Shown here: positions 18,209 through 27,425 of the stretch, piece after piece
Layout of the letters: the number at the start of each line of letters is the position of its first letter
Position numbering within the stretch: the stretch's first letter is position 1
Source of the DNA: CAIQJJ01 sp964606085
GTDB lineage: Bacteria > Chloroflexota > Anaerolineae > Anaerolineales > UBA4823
Direction: 5' to 3'
DNA: 64,000 nucleotides
Assembly (NCBI GenBank): GCA_964606085.1
Contig: CAZSFD010000001.1
Location: 186,001-250,000 of the forward strand
Translations under genes and position numbers: made by a program
Notes under the pieces: model-generated
The model's input: the letters and a program-made list of their open reading frames with translations, nothing else
What the model was told of the DNA's origin: nothing
Databases searched by the model: none

Positions 18209-20348
18209 GCTCAAATCTCCTTTCGCACGGGAATTCCTCGTCATTCACATCCCCGATGGCCCCACCCGCCACGTTTCCCTGCGCGCCGCAACGCTCGAAA
18301 TGGGTCGGGCAGAGGCCAACCAGATTGTCATAGACCATCCCTCCATCTCGCGCCGCCATGCCCGCCTCACCCGCCAGGGCGATGGCCTGCTGATCGAAGA
18401 CCTGGCCTCAGCCAATGGCACCTGGGTCAACGACCAGACCCTGCAACCCTACAAACCAGCCCCCATCGCCCGCGGGCAGTCCTTCTGGGTCGGAAAAGTA
18501 GAAGTTACCTACAAGCATCAAGATTTTACACTGCCGATAGTGGGCGTGTTCTTTGCGCTGCTATGCTGCTGCGCCGCCGTCCAACTGATCATCCGGCTGA
18601 TCCCGCAGCCCGATGTGTTCGCCTGCGATGCACCCTCCATTTTGATCGTCCAGCCAGACCCTAACCAACGTCCCGCCGCAGCCGACGAACCCGCCCGGCC
18701 CACCGCCACCCGCCCCCCCACCGGGCCAACCCCCGCCGAAACGCAAGCAGCCGGCGAGCCAACCTCCGCCCCGCTCATCTTCACCGATGCGCTGACCTAC
18801 ACCGTGCAAAACTTCTTCGATCTGCCCTTCCCCTACGCCGGCGACCGCAGCGAGTGTACCTACGGCACGCTCGAAGAGTTCCAACAGGCCAATCAGCGGC
18901 GCTACCTGGGCGGGCGCATCAACAGCTTCTTCGACCACTTCTACCCCAAATATCCCTACGACCCCGAACGCCAGGGCCGCGAAAGCCCCGACCCGCCCGA
19001 AGCCAAAAACCTGCTGCTGTTCACCGGCGAACTGAGCGCCAACGACGATTACAGCGGCCACCCCGGTTACGATTACTCGTATGAATACACCACCAGCGAG
19101 GGAAAGTACACCACACCCGTGTGCGCGGCCGCCAATGGCATCATCGCCGCGGTCGGAGGTGACGAGCAGGTTGGGCTGTATGTCAAGATCAATCACTTCG
19201 CCAGGGTCAACGGCGTCAGCTATCGCTATCAAACCTTTTACTTGCACCTCAAACAAGATGAATTTTTCGATCAGATGCTCGGCCGAGAAGGCCAAATCAT
19301 CAACGTCCACGAGCGCATTGGCACCATCGGCAACACCGGGCCATCCACCGGGCCGCACCTGCACTTCGAGGTGCGCGCCGATCTGAACAACGACAATCGC
19401 TTCGATCTGAGCGAAGTGGTGGACCCCTATGGCTACATCCCCAGCCGCGAATACCCGGTGGACAAATGGCCGCGTCCCAGCGACTACCTGTGGATTCATC
19501 CGTGGGGAGTTTTCCAGTCTATTGAAGGCAATGCCCAAAGCAACGCCGGCGCCGAAAAAGGCATCGGAGGCGAGTTTGCGGCGGCGGTGAGCCGGCCCGC
19601 CCGTCTGTGCGCTCCGCCCAACGCTCTGCCATCGGGCGGGTTGATCAGCTTCTCCATTTCGCTCTCCCCGCCACCGGCAGATGGGCTGATCAGCATCGGT
19701 CGAGCGGCGATCATTGCCGTGATGAACCAGGGGCAATTTATCGAAACCTTCGCCGAGCCAGTGCGGGTGATGATCCCCTTTCCCAAAACCGAACTGGATT
19801 ACGTCAAAGATAACGAACGCCTGCGCATCTACCGCCTGCAAACCACCCAACAAGCCGATAAAGATGTATCGGTGTGGATTGCGCTGCAAACCGAACTGGA
19901 TCGCGAACATGCCGTCGCCATGGCCTACACCGACAGCCCCGGCCAATTTGCCCTGCTGGGCGAAGCCACCCAAGATACCTACCCCCCCACCACCGAGATC
20001 ACCCTGGATGGCCCACAAAGCCCCGAGGGCACCTTCTACGCCAATGTCACGGTCAGCTTAGCGGCCACCGACGGCCAAAGCGGGGTAGACTCGATCTATT
20101 ACAGCCTGGATGGCCGCAACTGGCTGCTGTATAGCGAGCCATTTGTGATCTCGCCCAACGGCATCCCCGAAGCACTGCCAGAGACAGAAGATGAATCTTT
20201 TCTGGGCGGGCCGGGCCGCTTTCAGGTGCTGGCCTCAGCCACCGATAAGGCCGGTAACAGCGAGGAGCAGCTCAAAGGCAAGCCGGCAGCCGTTTACTTC
20301 ATCATTGACCCGCGCAAAGAACCCCAAAGAGGCTATCACTGGAGGTAA
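18186..20348 (+). CDS. FHA - transmembrane - M23 metallopeptidase protein
   Basis: 720 residues. Residues 18-110 are FHA (SISRRHARLTRQGDG, LASANGTWVND). One membrane segment spans about 117-138. The outer part includes an M23 LytM-type peptidase with intact zinc ligands: H292-x3-D296 (HPGYD) and H391-L-H393, plus a YLHL histidine between them. The C-terminal 130 residues are an Ig-like domain (DGQSGVDSIYYSLDG). FHA would face the cytoplasm and the peptidase the wall, so it could open or dock at peptidoglycan in response to phosphorylation. It is embedded in the eCIS kinase block and overlaps the gene before. Confidence 0.88.
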   Translation: MNFTFKNKLKSPFAREFLVIHIPDGPTRHVSLRAATLEMGRAEANQIVIDHPSISRRHARLTRQGDGLLIEDLASANGTWVNDQTLQPYKPAPIARGQSFWVGKVEVTYKHQDFTLPIVGVFFALLCCCAAVQLIIRLIPQPDVFACDAPSILIVQPDPNQRPAAADEPARPTATRPPTGPTPAETQAAGEPTSAPLIFTDALTYTVQNFFDLPFPYAGDRSECTYGTLEEFQQANQRRYLGGRINSFFDHFYPKYPYDPERQGRESPDPPEAKNLLLFTGELSANDDYSGHPGYDYSYEYTTSEGKYTTPVCAAANGIIAAVGGDEQVGLYVKINHFARVNGVSYRYQTFYLHLKQDEFFDQMLGREGQIINVHERIGTIGNTGPSTGPHLHFEVRADLNNDNRFDLSEVVDPYGYIPSREYPVDKWPRPSDYLWIHPWGVFQSIEGNAQSNAGAEKGIGGEFAAAVSRPARLCAPPNALPSGGLISFSISLSPPPADGLISIGRAAIIAVMNQGQFIETFAEPVRVMIPFPKTELDYVKDNERLRIYRLQTTQQADKDVSVWIALQTELDREHAVAMAYTDSPGQFALLGEATQDTYPPTTEITLDGPQSPEGTFYANVTVSLAATDGQSGVDSIYYSLDGRNWLLYSEPFVISPNGIPEALPETEDESFLGGPGRFQVLASATDKAGNSEEQLKGKPAAVYFIIDPRKEPQRGYHWR

Positions 20349-20353
20349 TGATC

Positions 20354-22915
20354 ATGCCCGATCTGGTTGGACAAGCTCTGAATCGCTATCAGATGGTCAG
20401 TTTGCTGGGCGAAGGCGGCATGGGGGCGGTGTACAAAGCCCAGGATACCGCCCTCAAGCGCGAAGTGGCCGTCAAGGTGCTGCACAGCCATTTCGCCCGC
20501 CAGCCCGATTTTCGCGAACGCTTTTTGCAAGAGGCGCGCACCGCCGCCCGCCTGGATCATGCCGGCATCGTCAAGGTGTTCGATTTCGGCGAGGCGCAAG
20601 GGCAGCTTTACATTGTGATGGAACTGATCGCCGGGGAGAACCTGCAAGATTTACTCACCCGTCAATGGGGGCAAGGACAGGGCTTAACGCCGCAGGAAGC
20701 CAGCCAACTGACCCGCCAGATTGCTTTGTCGCTCGACTATTTGCACAAACAGGGCATTTTGCACCGCGACATCAAACCGGCCAATATCATGCTCAAGCCC
20801 GAATCGCTCACCGGCCTGCCCTACCGCCCGGTGTTGACCGACCTGGGCCTGGCGCGCCTGCTGGATGGCCCACGCCTGACCCAGGATGGCGGCTCGATGG
20901 GCACGCCGGCCTATATGTCGCCAGAGCAGGCCAGCGGCATGCCCACCGACGCCCGCTCGGATGTCTATTCGCTGGGCATTCTGCTCTTTGAACTGGCTAC
21001 CGGGCGGCTGCCGTTTCCCATTCACACCATCACCGAGGCCATCCGCTACCACACCCGCGAAGTTCCCCCCTCGCCGCGCACCTTCCGCCCCGAGTTACCC
21101 CAAAACCTGGAACAGGTAATCTTGCGCGCCATTGCCAAAGAACCGGCCAGCCGCTTTGCCGATGCCGCCGCCCTGGCCCAGGCGTTGGAACAGGCCATCC
21201 TGACCTTTCCACCGCCGGGCATGCGCGCCGCGGCCAGCCCGTCCATGCCCGCCAGCGCCCCGGCCGGGCAGCAGCGCCCGCCAGCCGCCAAAGCGCCAGG
21301 CAGTGCTTCCATCCCGCCCGATACCAACGGCATCCAGGTCATCGCCAAAAATCACCCCAACCGGTTCATCCCGATCAAGCCCAAAATCAAAGACATGGTC
21401 GAGATGTCCATCGGACGCGACGAAAGCGCCGATATCTGCCTCGACAGCCCCGGCGTCTCACGCAAGCATGCCAAGCTGACCTACGATGGCAGCGAGTTTT
21501 ATCTCACCGACCTGAACAGCACCAACCGCACTTTCCTGGGCGATACCGAGCTGTTGCCCGGCGTGGCCGAGCGCTGGAACCCCGAAAAGGTGGCCCGCAT
21601 TGGCACGTTTGCCTTGCAACTGGTGTTGGCCGGGCAAAAAGCCGCCCCCATCCAGCCCCCTTCCCAGCCGCCGGGCGAACGCGCTGGCTTCCGGCGCACC
21701 AACGGCAGCCTGGTGCCGGTCAGCCCCGGCTTTACGCAGATGGAAAACCGCATTTGGGTTGACCTGGAAGAAGAAGACCTGACCGTGGAGGCCGGCGGAC
21801 GGGTGCCGCTGACGGTCAACCTGCTCAACCAGGGCGGCTTCGTAGACCAGTTCCACGTCTCGGTCAAGGGTATTCCGGCTGCCTGGTATTCGGTGCAGCC
21901 CCCGGTCGTCAACCTGATGCCCGGCGACCAGGCCACCGCGCAGATCACCTTTCACCCGCCGCGCAACCCCAGCAGCCAGGCCAAAGCCTACCCGCTGGAA
22001 ATTCGCGTGACGCCCGAAAAGCCGCCCAAGAAAGTCAGCACCGCCACTGGCACGCTGACCGTCTTGCCCTTCTACCAATCGCGCAGCGAAATGCACCCGA
22101 TGAAAATCAAAGGGCGCAAACCGGCGCGGGTGACCATTCAAAACCAGGGCAACATCGCCGATACCTACACCGCCTACCCCGCTGACCGGGCCGACGAACT
22201 GATCTTCGACCCGCCGCAAAAGCAGGTGCAGGTGGCCGAAGGCCAGCAGGCGGCGGTCGAATTTCGCGCCCGCCCGCGTGCCACGCGCATCTTCGGCATG
22301 AAGCAGACCCATTCCTTCACCATCCAGGTCAGTTCGGCGCAAGGCGGCAACCCCACCCAACACATGGGCGAGTTCACCAGCACGGCCCTGATCCCGCCCT
22401 GGCTGCCGATCTTCTTGATGGGGTTTTGCGCCCTGCTGATGCTGGCTGCCTCGCAACTGATCCCCCTGGTGATGCCCAAGACAACGCCCACCAGCACCGG
22501 CGTAATCGTCTTGACGGTGATCCCCGATACCCTGACGCCCTCCCCCCTGCCCGATACCCCCACCGCCCCACCCAGCGACACTCCCACCCTGCTAGAACTG
22601 TGCGCCGGCGCACCCGAACCGCGGGTGGAGAAAAATGGCCTGGGGCGTGTCGGCGAAGACGACCCCCGCCCACTGCGCGTGCGCAAAACCGCCGAATACA
22701 CCGGCGATAACGACGAAAACGTGATCGCCAAACTGCCGCCCGGGACGCAATTCCGCATCCTGGATGGTCCCGAATGCGTGCAAACGCCAACGGGATCGAA
22801 GGTGCTGATGTGGAAAATCGAAGTCATCGGCGGCATGGTCTTCGACGATGGCACCACCCAGGGCTGGGTGGTTGAAGCAGATAGCTCTGGCTATTTCATC
22901 GAACCGTTGAAATAA
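20354..22915 (+). CDS. Ser/Thr protein kinase with FHA, Ig-like, TM and SH3-like regions
   Basis: 853 residues from ATG 20354, placed 8 bases after GGAGG. Residues 10-287 are a complete Hanks-type kinase: GEGGMGAVY loop, K41, HRDIKPAN with D139, D163-L-G in place of DFG, and GTPAYMSPEQ. FHA follows at about 350-425 (SRKHAKLTYDG, LNSTNRTFLGD). Next is an Ig/NEW3-like sandwich (GGRVPLTVNLLNQGGFVDQF). A membrane segment lies at 678-706, with an SH3-like outer domain after it (LRVRKTAEY, QGWVVEADS). It probably phosphorylates itself and FHA-bearing neighbours. Confidence 0.93.
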   Translation: MPDLVGQALNRYQMVSLLGEGGMGAVYKAQDTALKREVAVKVLHSHFARQPDFRERFLQEARTAARLDHAGIVKVFDFGEAQGQLYIVMELIAGENLQDLLTRQWGQGQGLTPQEASQLTRQIALSLDYLHKQGILHRDIKPANIMLKPESLTGLPYRPVLTDLGLARLLDGPRLTQDGGSMGTPAYMSPEQASGMPTDARSDVYSLGILLFELATGRLPFPIHTITEAIRYHTREVPPSPRTFRPELPQNLEQVILRAIAKEPASRFADAAALAQALEQAILTFPPPGMRAAASPSMPASAPAGQQRPPAAKAPGSASIPPDTNGIQVIAKNHPNRFIPIKPKIKDMVEMSIGRDESADICLDSPGVSRKHAKLTYDGSEFYLTDLNSTNRTFLGDTELLPGVAERWNPEKVARIGTFALQLVLAGQKAAPIQPPSQPPGERAGFRRTNGSLVPVSPGFTQMENRIWVDLEEEDLTVEAGGRVPLTVNLLNQGGFVDQFHVSVKGIPAAWYSVQPPVVNLMPGDQATAQITFHPPRNPSSQAKAYPLEIRVTPEKPPKKVSTATGTLTVLPFYQSRSEMHPMKIKGRKPARVTIQNQGNIADTYTAYPADRADELIFDPPQKQVQVAEGQQAAVEFRARPRATRIFGMKQTHSFTIQVSSAQGGNPTQHMGEFTSTALIPPWLPIFLMGFCALLMLAASQLIPLVMPKTTPTSTGVIVLTVIPDTLTPSPLPDTPTAPPSDTPTLLELCAGAPEPRVEKNGLGRVGEDDPRPLRVRKTAEYTGDNDENVIAKLPPGTQFRILDGPECVQTPTGSKVLMWKIEVIGGMVFDDGTTQGWVVEADSSGYFIEPLK

Positions 22916-22921
22916 GCAATC

Positions 22922-24175
22922 ATGGATTACCCCATGCAGCCACAACAAATTGATCGCTACCAGGTACAGGCAGAAATCGCCCGCGGCGGCATGGCGATTA
23001 TTTACCTGGCCTACGACCCGCAAAACCAGCGCCAGGTGGCAATCAAGGTGTTGCCGCGCGAATACTTGATGGATCGTCAATTTCGCGTGCGCTTCCAACG
23101 CGAGATCGAGATCATGGTAGCCATCCGGCATTCGGGCATCGTGCCGATTTATGGCTACGGGCAATACCAGGGCCAGCTTTACCTGGTGATGCGCTACATG
23201 GCCGGCGGCTCGCTGGATGACCGCCTGCAAAAACAGGGCAGCATGTCGTTGGCCGAAACCGCCGCGCTGATCGAACAGATTGCCCCCATTCTCGATTTCG
23301 CCCATTCCCAGGGGATCATTCACCGCGATTTGAAACCGGGCAACATCTTGTTCGATACCCAGGGCAAAGCCTTTATCAACGATTTTGGCATCGCCCGGCT
23401 GACCGAGCAATCGAACTATGCCGCGCTGACCGGCAAAGCGCTGATCGGCTCACCGGCGTACATGAGCCCCGAACAGGGGCGCATTGGCCTGAATGTGGAT
23501 GCCCGCAGCGACATTTACTCGGTGGGCGCGATGGTTTTTGAGATGCTGACGGGGCAGCTTCCGTATGACGCCGAAAGCGCAATGAAGCTGGTAATGAAGC
23601 ATCTGACGGACCCCATCCCGAACATCCTGGCGTTGAACCCGGCCTTACCCCCGTCGTGCCAGGCGATCATCGAAAAAGTGCTGGCCAAAGAGCCTGAGCA
23701 GCGTTACGCCAGCGTTTCAGAACTGGCCGCAGCCCTGCGCCAGGCGGTTAATGCGGGCAGCCGGGCCGCCGCAGCCTACCCATCTACCCCGCCGCAAGGG
23801 CCGCGCCAGCCCCGGGACGCCGCGCCGCCGGTAAGCCGACCAGCCAGCCAGCCGGTTAGCCGACCAGCCCCGGGGTCAGCGAAGCCAGCCGGCATACGAC
23901 TGCCCTCGTTTCTCAATTCATTTCGCCACGCCATCTTGCAGCAGTTTCGCATGCCGCGGCTGCTCGGTGGGCCAGCGCTGCCTTACATCACCCTGCCATC
24001 CTTCCTGCGCCCCATCACCAGCGCCCTGGGAATTTCGAGTACGATCAGCCTGCCCGGCAACAAGCTCTGGTTAGGGCTGGCCGTGCTGATCGCCGTGGCG
24101 GTGCTGCTCGTTCTGTGCGGCGGGGTGATGGCAAGCTGCTACATCCTTTTTCGTATTTTTGCCACGCCTATCTAA
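22922..24175 (+). CDS. Membrane-anchored Ser/Thr protein kinase
   Basis: 417 residues, 6 bases after the previous kinase gene. The kinase domain (10-275) has ARGGMAIIY as glycine loop, K42, HRDLKPGN with D136, D154-F-G and GSPAYMSPEQ, so it should be active. Residues 280-380 are a Pro/Ala/Ser-rich linker, and one membrane segment lies at about 383-414 with almost nothing beyond it. There is no sensor domain outside, so its input must come through partners or lipids. Confidence 0.93.
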   Translation: MDYPMQPQQIDRYQVQAEIARGGMAIIYLAYDPQNQRQVAIKVLPREYLMDRQFRVRFQREIEIMVAIRHSGIVPIYGYGQYQGQLYLVMRYMAGGSLDDRLQKQGSMSLAETAALIEQIAPILDFAHSQGIIHRDLKPGNILFDTQGKAFINDFGIARLTEQSNYAALTGKALIGSPAYMSPEQGRIGLNVDARSDIYSVGAMVFEMLTGQLPYDAESAMKLVMKHLTDPIPNILALNPALPPSCQAIIEKVLAKEPEQRYASVSELAAALRQAVNAGSRAAAAYPSTPPQGPRQPRDAAPPVSRPASQPVSRPAPGSAKPAGIRLPSFLNSFRHAILQQFRMPRLLGGPALPYITLPSFLRPITSALGISSTISLPGNKLWLGLAVLIAVAVLLVLCGGVMASCYILFRIFATPI

Positions 24176-24197
24176 TCACTTGCAAAGGGTTATCACC

Positions 24198-26459
24198 ATG
24201 AAAAACGCTTCACTCGTCCACCGCCTGATACTCGCGACATTTGCCATCCTGCTCCTGCTGCTGCCGCACCCCACCGCCGCCCAGAGCGAGGTGCGAGCGT
24301 ACATCAGCAGTGTAGATTGCTCTGCCTTTCCCACGATCAGCCTGACCGTGCGGGCGGTGGATGCGCAAGGACGGGTGATCACCGATAACCTGGATACCGC
24401 CTCGTTTGCCCTGTTCGATAATGCCACCCAGGTGACCCAACCGGCCGTTATGGCTACCGAGACGGGGGCAAAGCACGTCATCTTTTCCGTTGACCGGCGC
24501 GGCGAAAACACCAACCTGGAAAAATACCAGGCGGCGATCCGCAATATCATGAGCGAATTTACCAGCCAGTATGTGATTGACGACACCGACATCGTCAGCA
24601 TCGTCTCGCACATCTCTGGCAGCAAACCCGATGTGGTGCTGCAACCCACCAGCAACAAAACCGACGTGCTGAATGCCATCAGCGCGCTGTCCTTCGCCCG
24701 CATCAGCGGGACAAAAAGCGACTTAAGCGGGCTGGAGGCCGTTTTTAACGATCTGGTGACACAAAAACCCGGGCGGCGAAACACGGTCATCTTCCATTTC
24801 AGCCGCTTTCTCGAAACCCCCTCCGCTCCCCTGCAACAGGTAGACCCGGCCAAGAACCTGGGCGCCAAAATGGCCAGCGAAAATATCCGCGTCTACACCT
24901 TCCAGACCGAAACATCTGGCGACGCGCGCTTTTACCGCGCCTTTCAAGAACTGGCCGCCAGCAGCCAGGGCGCTTACCTGCTGATTGATAAACCCGGCTA
25001 CGAAGGCGAACTGGCCCGCATCTTCCGCGAGGTCGAACAGGGCAGCAAGGTCTTCCGGCTGCAATTCACCAGCACCGCATACGTGGCCGACCACACCATC
25101 AGCCTGGCCGCCCCCGGCGCAGGCCCCGAACGGGCCATGGACTCACGCACTTGCATCGGCATAGACATTCAAGACCCCCAGGTCGCTTTCGATTACCCGC
25201 CCAACAGCCCCGGCCTGAAAATCCAGTTGAAGCCCGACGACACCTCCATCACCGTCCGGGCGCATGTAGATTGGCCCGATAAAAAGCCACGCACAATAAC
25301 CACGGCGGAGTTATTGGTGAACGGCACGGTCATCGAAACCAAAACCGATCTGCCGCCCACCGACCCCCTGTATTTCATTGTCAGCACAGACGATCTCCTG
25401 GCCTCCAAGTCGCTGGCGAACATTGCCCTCGAAGTGCGCGTGGCCGATGCCTGGGGGCGCAGCGCCTCCAACTGGGTCAGCTTCGACCTCAGCGCCGCGC
25501 CGACCCCGGTCGTCACACCCACGGCAGCGCCCCGGCCAACCACGGAAGGGCCGGTAATCGTGGTTGCGCCTGGCGCGTGTGATGAAGGCTTATCGGTCAA
25601 TTGCATCAAAGCGTGGGTGATCTCCAACTGGATTTTATTGCTGATCCTGGTGGTGGTCGGTGGGATGTTCCTGGTAATGTTCATCTTGCTCATTGCCACC
25701 CGCCACCAACTGGCCAAACTCTCTGCCCCGGCGCGCGAGGCCATTGGCAAACGCGCCGCCCAGGTGCGCGACCAGGTGCGCAAAACCCTGCTGGGCGGGG
25801 CCTCGCACCAGCAGCAAGCCGTGGCCTACCTGAATGTGCTGGTGGCGCGCAGCGACCGCGTTGGCTCGAAAATCGAAATTTACAACAACCGCACCACCCT
25901 CGGGCGCGACCCCTCGCTGACCGATGTGCAGCTCTACAACCCCGAAGATAAAACCAGCGTCAGCGGCCTGCACTGCACCATTTTTTACGACCCCGGCCAG
26001 GGCAAATTCTTCATCACCGATGATAACTCAACCAATGGCAGCTTCCTGAACGGCAAGCGCCTGCCCTCCAACGAGCCGCACGAACTGAAAGAGAATGATG
26101 AGATTACGCTGGGCGATATTTACCGGCAAGGCGCCAAGCTGCGCTTCGAACTGGCCGCCGGGCAGCCGGCGCACTCCATCGAAGATGAAATGATCCCTAT
26201 CGAAAATGACTTCAATGTAGATTTGGATGGCTCGGGGTCTTACGCCAACGAAGTGACCCAGGCCGCCGTCGATTCGATGCCGCCACCGCCCCCTCCCCAA
26301 CCCAAGAAAGAAATGTCTGATGAAACCATCCCCGGCTATCGCGACGAAGACATCCTTTCTTACCCTGAACAACCCGCTGCGCCCCCGCCAGGCCGCCCGG
26401 CCAACAAACCGCCGCAGAAAAAAGGCAAAGATAAAAGCTGGATAGATGACCTGAGCTAA
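24198..26459 (+). CDS. Secreted VWA-like domain - TM - FHA protein
   Basis: 753 residues from ATG 24198 (signal peptide MKNASLVHR...PTAAQ, with AAAGGG upstream). An upstream in-frame start would precede the signal peptide and is rejected. Residues 30-300 resemble a von Willebrand A domain; the first motif is not a clear DxSxS, so metal binding is unsure. A membrane segment at 472-500 is followed by a cytoplasmic FHA domain at about 562-640 (TLGRDPSLTDVQL, SGLHCTIFYD, STNGSFLNGK). Outside sensing and inside phosphopeptide binding recall VWA-bearing PpkA kinases of type VI systems. Confidence 0.88.
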   Translation: MKNASLVHRLILATFAILLLLLPHPTAAQSEVRAYISSVDCSAFPTISLTVRAVDAQGRVITDNLDTASFALFDNATQVTQPAVMATETGAKHVIFSVDRRGENTNLEKYQAAIRNIMSEFTSQYVIDDTDIVSIVSHISGSKPDVVLQPTSNKTDVLNAISALSFARISGTKSDLSGLEAVFNDLVTQKPGRRNTVIFHFSRFLETPSAPLQQVDPAKNLGAKMASENIRVYTFQTETSGDARFYRAFQELAASSQGAYLLIDKPGYEGELARIFREVEQGSKVFRLQFTSTAYVADHTISLAAPGAGPERAMDSRTCIGIDIQDPQVAFDYPPNSPGLKIQLKPDDTSITVRAHVDWPDKKPRTITTAELLVNGTVIETKTDLPPTDPLYFIVSTDDLLASKSLANIALEVRVADAWGRSASNWVSFDLSAAPTPVVTPTAAPRPTTEGPVIVVAPGACDEGLSVNCIKAWVISNWILLLILVVVGGMFLVMFILLIATRHQLAKLSAPAREAIGKRAAQVRDQVRKTLLGGASHQQQAVAYLNVLVARSDRVGSKIEIYNNRTTLGRDPSLTDVQLYNPEDKTSVSGLHCTIFYDPGQGKFFITDDNSTNGSFLNGKRLPSNEPHELKENDEITLGDIYRQGAKLRFELAAGQPAHSIEDEMIPIENDFNVDLDGSGSYANEVTQAAVDSMPPPPPPQPKKEMSDETIPGYRDEDILSYPEQPAAPPPGRPANKPPQKKGKDKSWIDDLS

Positions 26460-26468
26460 CGCTTGCAT

Positions 26469-27392
26469 ATGGCAGAAACGTACATTGGCAATTTCGTGGT
26501 CGAAAAAACGCTCTCGAAGAGCGGTATGTCGTATATCTACCTGGCGCGCCTGGCCGAACAACCCAACTACAAAGTGGCCCTGAAGATTCACCTGGAAAGC
26601 GAAGGCCCGCGCAACACCTATCAAGATTTACTGCGCCACGAAGCCGAGCATCTGGCCCATTTCAGGCATCCCAACATCATGCGCGTTTTCCCCCTGCAAC
26701 TGCCCACCGGCAAGGTGGTCTATTGCGCCCGCGCCACCGATTTACCCGAAAACCCGTGGTATTTCACCATGGAATATATCCCCGGCGGTGATCTCAGCAA
26801 ATACATCAAGAACTTCACCAAAATGCCCATCCCCTGGATCATCGAATTTTTCTACCAACTGCTCATCACCGTCAAATACATTCATCAAATGGGATACGGA
26901 CATTGCGACCTGAAGCCGGAGAACATCCTGCTGCGTGAGCCGCCCAGCCCCCTGCGCACGCCCCAACCCATCCTGACCGACTTCGGCACGGCGCAGCGCG
27001 TGGAAGACATCATTGCCCAGCCGACCCGCTCCCTGCGCTACTCGCCGCCCGAAATCATCATGGCGTACACCCGCAAAGACATCGAAGCCAAAAATTTCCC
27101 CCTGTATGCCGCCAAAATAGACATCTGGTCGTTGGGCGCGCTGCTCTTCGAGCTGCTCACCGGGCAGCAATTGTTCAGCCAGCGCAAAGAAGCCGAAATC
27201 ACCTCGTCCATTTTGCGCGGCGAACTGCGTAAAATTCAAACGCTGCGCCGCGAGGCGCACGAATCGCTCGATAAAGTGCTCAGCGTCATGCTGCAAACAC
27301 AGCCAGAAGAGCGCCCCGAAATTGACGACATCATCGAGGCTATCGAAGAGCGCATCAGCAGCGTCAGGCCGCCGCGCATCCCGCTGGCCTGA
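26469..27392 (+). CDS. Soluble Ser/Thr kinase with degenerate glycine loop and HCD catalytic motif
   Basis: 307 residues from ATG 26469. It lacks a membrane segment. The glycine loop is degenerate (LSKSGMSYIY), K39 is present, and the catalytic loop reads HCDLKPEN (D147, Cys replacing the usual Arg). D171-F-G is kept and the activation segment ends SPPEI. The missing arginine places it among non-RD kinases, which do not usually depend on activation-loop phosphorylation. It is likely active but differently regulated from its two neighbours. Confidence 0.88.
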   Translation: MAETYIGNFVVEKTLSKSGMSYIYLARLAEQPNYKVALKIHLESEGPRNTYQDLLRHEAEHLAHFRHPNIMRVFPLQLPTGKVVYCARATDLPENPWYFTMEYIPGGDLSKYIKNFTKMPIPWIIEFFYQLLITVKYIHQMGYGHCDLKPENILLREPPSPLRTPQPILTDFGTAQRVEDIIAQPTRSLRYSPPEIIMAYTRKDIEAKNFPLYAAKIDIWSLGALLFELLTGQQLFSQRKEAEITSSILRGELRKIQTLRREAHESLDKVLSVMLQTQPEERPEIDDIIEAIEERISSVRPPRIPLA

Positions 27393-27425
27393 AAAAATTA
27401 TCCGCTTTGGATAGGGAGAAGCATC

